Below, piece after piece: positions 63,873 through 64,000 of a stretch of 64,000 nucleotides of DNA (positions are counted from its first letter, which is position 1; the number at the start of each line of letters is the position of its first letter). The stretch is from Deltaproteobacteria bacterium RBG_13_43_22 (GTDB taxonomy: Bacteria > Desulfobacterota > RBG-13-43-22): assembly GCA_001797675.1 (NCBI GenBank), contig MGQB01000036.1, positions 1 through 64,000 on the forward strand, given 5' to 3'. The notes under the pieces are model-generated. The model was not told the origin of the DNA and made no database searches. It saw only the letters and a program-made list of their open reading frames with translations. Made by a program: the position numbers and the translations under genes.

Positions 63873-64000
63873 GGATTATTTTCCCGTCATCACTTATTCG
63901 GACATTGAATGGATGACCGTTTTTTTGGGTAAGGCTTTTGAGCAACAGGATCCCTTCTTTATAACTATCCGGTTCAGGGATTCCCCCGTTGATTAACTTG
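63823..64000 (-). CDS. 3' end of an unidentified gene running into the R2 repeat
   Basis: The minus-strand frame is open from base 63999 to a TAG at 63825-63823: KLINGGIPEPDSYKEGILLL, then KSLTQKNGHPFNVRISDDGK. The last 15 or so residues are encoded by R2 repeat sequence, as if the repeat had replaced the original C-terminus. The protein cannot be identified from this fragment and may be a chance frame. Confidence 0.35.
   Translation of the reverse strand, partial: KLINGGIPEPDSYKEGILLLKSLTQKNGHPFNVRISDDGKIIRTETPCNKVQSCRAGS

Overview
The window looks like a chromosomal stretch from an anaerobic, metabolically versatile Desulfobacterota (former Deltaproteobacteria) lineage, probably close to syntrophic or sulfate-reducing groups. 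This is inferred from gene content: a MetF/MetV methylene-tetrahydrofolate reductase operon with Nuo-like electron-transfer subunits, a glycyl-radical enzyme with its activase, split methylmalonyl-CoA mutase with a free biotin carrier, many PAS-rich hybrid histidine kinases, and spore-coat-U type pili. No rRNA, tRNA, CRISPR array or complete insertion sequence was recognised.

Layout. 1-161: start of a REP-associated (Y1/IS200-like) transposase, cut by the window edge. 783-4335 (+): glycyl-radical enzyme and a crotonase. 4593-14135 (-): one operon encoding a HTH-receiver regulator, a divergent MetF, a NuoG/FdhA-like iron-sulfur/molybdopterin-type protein, NuoE, a NuoF-GltD fusion, MetV and MetF. 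A PAS histidine kinase lies just upstream (14578-16749). 16900-18732 (+): glycyl-radical activase and a second crotonase. 18922-26850: a membrane-anchored metalloprotease, a crotonase remnant, a sirtuin, a rubrerythrin-thioesterase fusion, small metabolic enzymes and a hybrid kinase. 27080-30341 (+): hisS and aspS. 30451-36582 (+): a DRE-TIM synthase with a C-terminal Cache-like domain, biotin carrier, carboxyltransferase and two-subunit methylmalonyl-CoA mutase, i.e. a propionyl/methylmalonyl-CoA module. 36853-45462: a lone short flagellin followed by an archaic (Csu-like) chaperone-usher pilus locus with duplicated pilin genes, plus two paralogous secreted proteins on the opposite strand. 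45998-54692: small HTH protein, two tandem hybrid kinases, HDOD protein, EttA. 55093-63707: PfpI-like protein, cyclase-family hydrolase, acyl-CoA ligase, MaoC hydratase, radical SAM/SPASM protein, 4-alpha-glucanotransferase.

How the genes work together. The minus-strand operon reads as a soluble NAD(P)H/ferredoxin-linked methylene-THF reductase complex of the Wood-Ljungdahl methyl branch, of a composition I do not recognise as one of the well-known MetFV types. Its NuoG/FdhA-like subunit has Thr where formate dehydrogenases carry the Mo-binding Cys/Sec, so it is more likely an electron conduit than a formate dehydrogenase. Flagellin and pilin genes both sit behind sigma-28 type promoters; the promoter of the main pilin gene is an exact TAAAGTTT-N11-GCCGATAA, which suggests the pilus is expressed with the flagellar late genes.

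The intergenic space is unusually structured. At least four dispersed repeat families are visible: R1, about 90-128 bp and MITE-like, with an inverted 128-bp pair bracketing the C1 operon; R2, 125 bp with two AA-loop hairpins, present as two perfect copies and several decayed ones and a plausible substrate of the RAYT at the left edge; R3, about 210 bp with 30-bp terminal inverted repeats, an inverted pair flanking the pfpI-like gene; and R4, short TATACTCTTCCCATCA repeats. One R2 copy sits inside an R1 copy.
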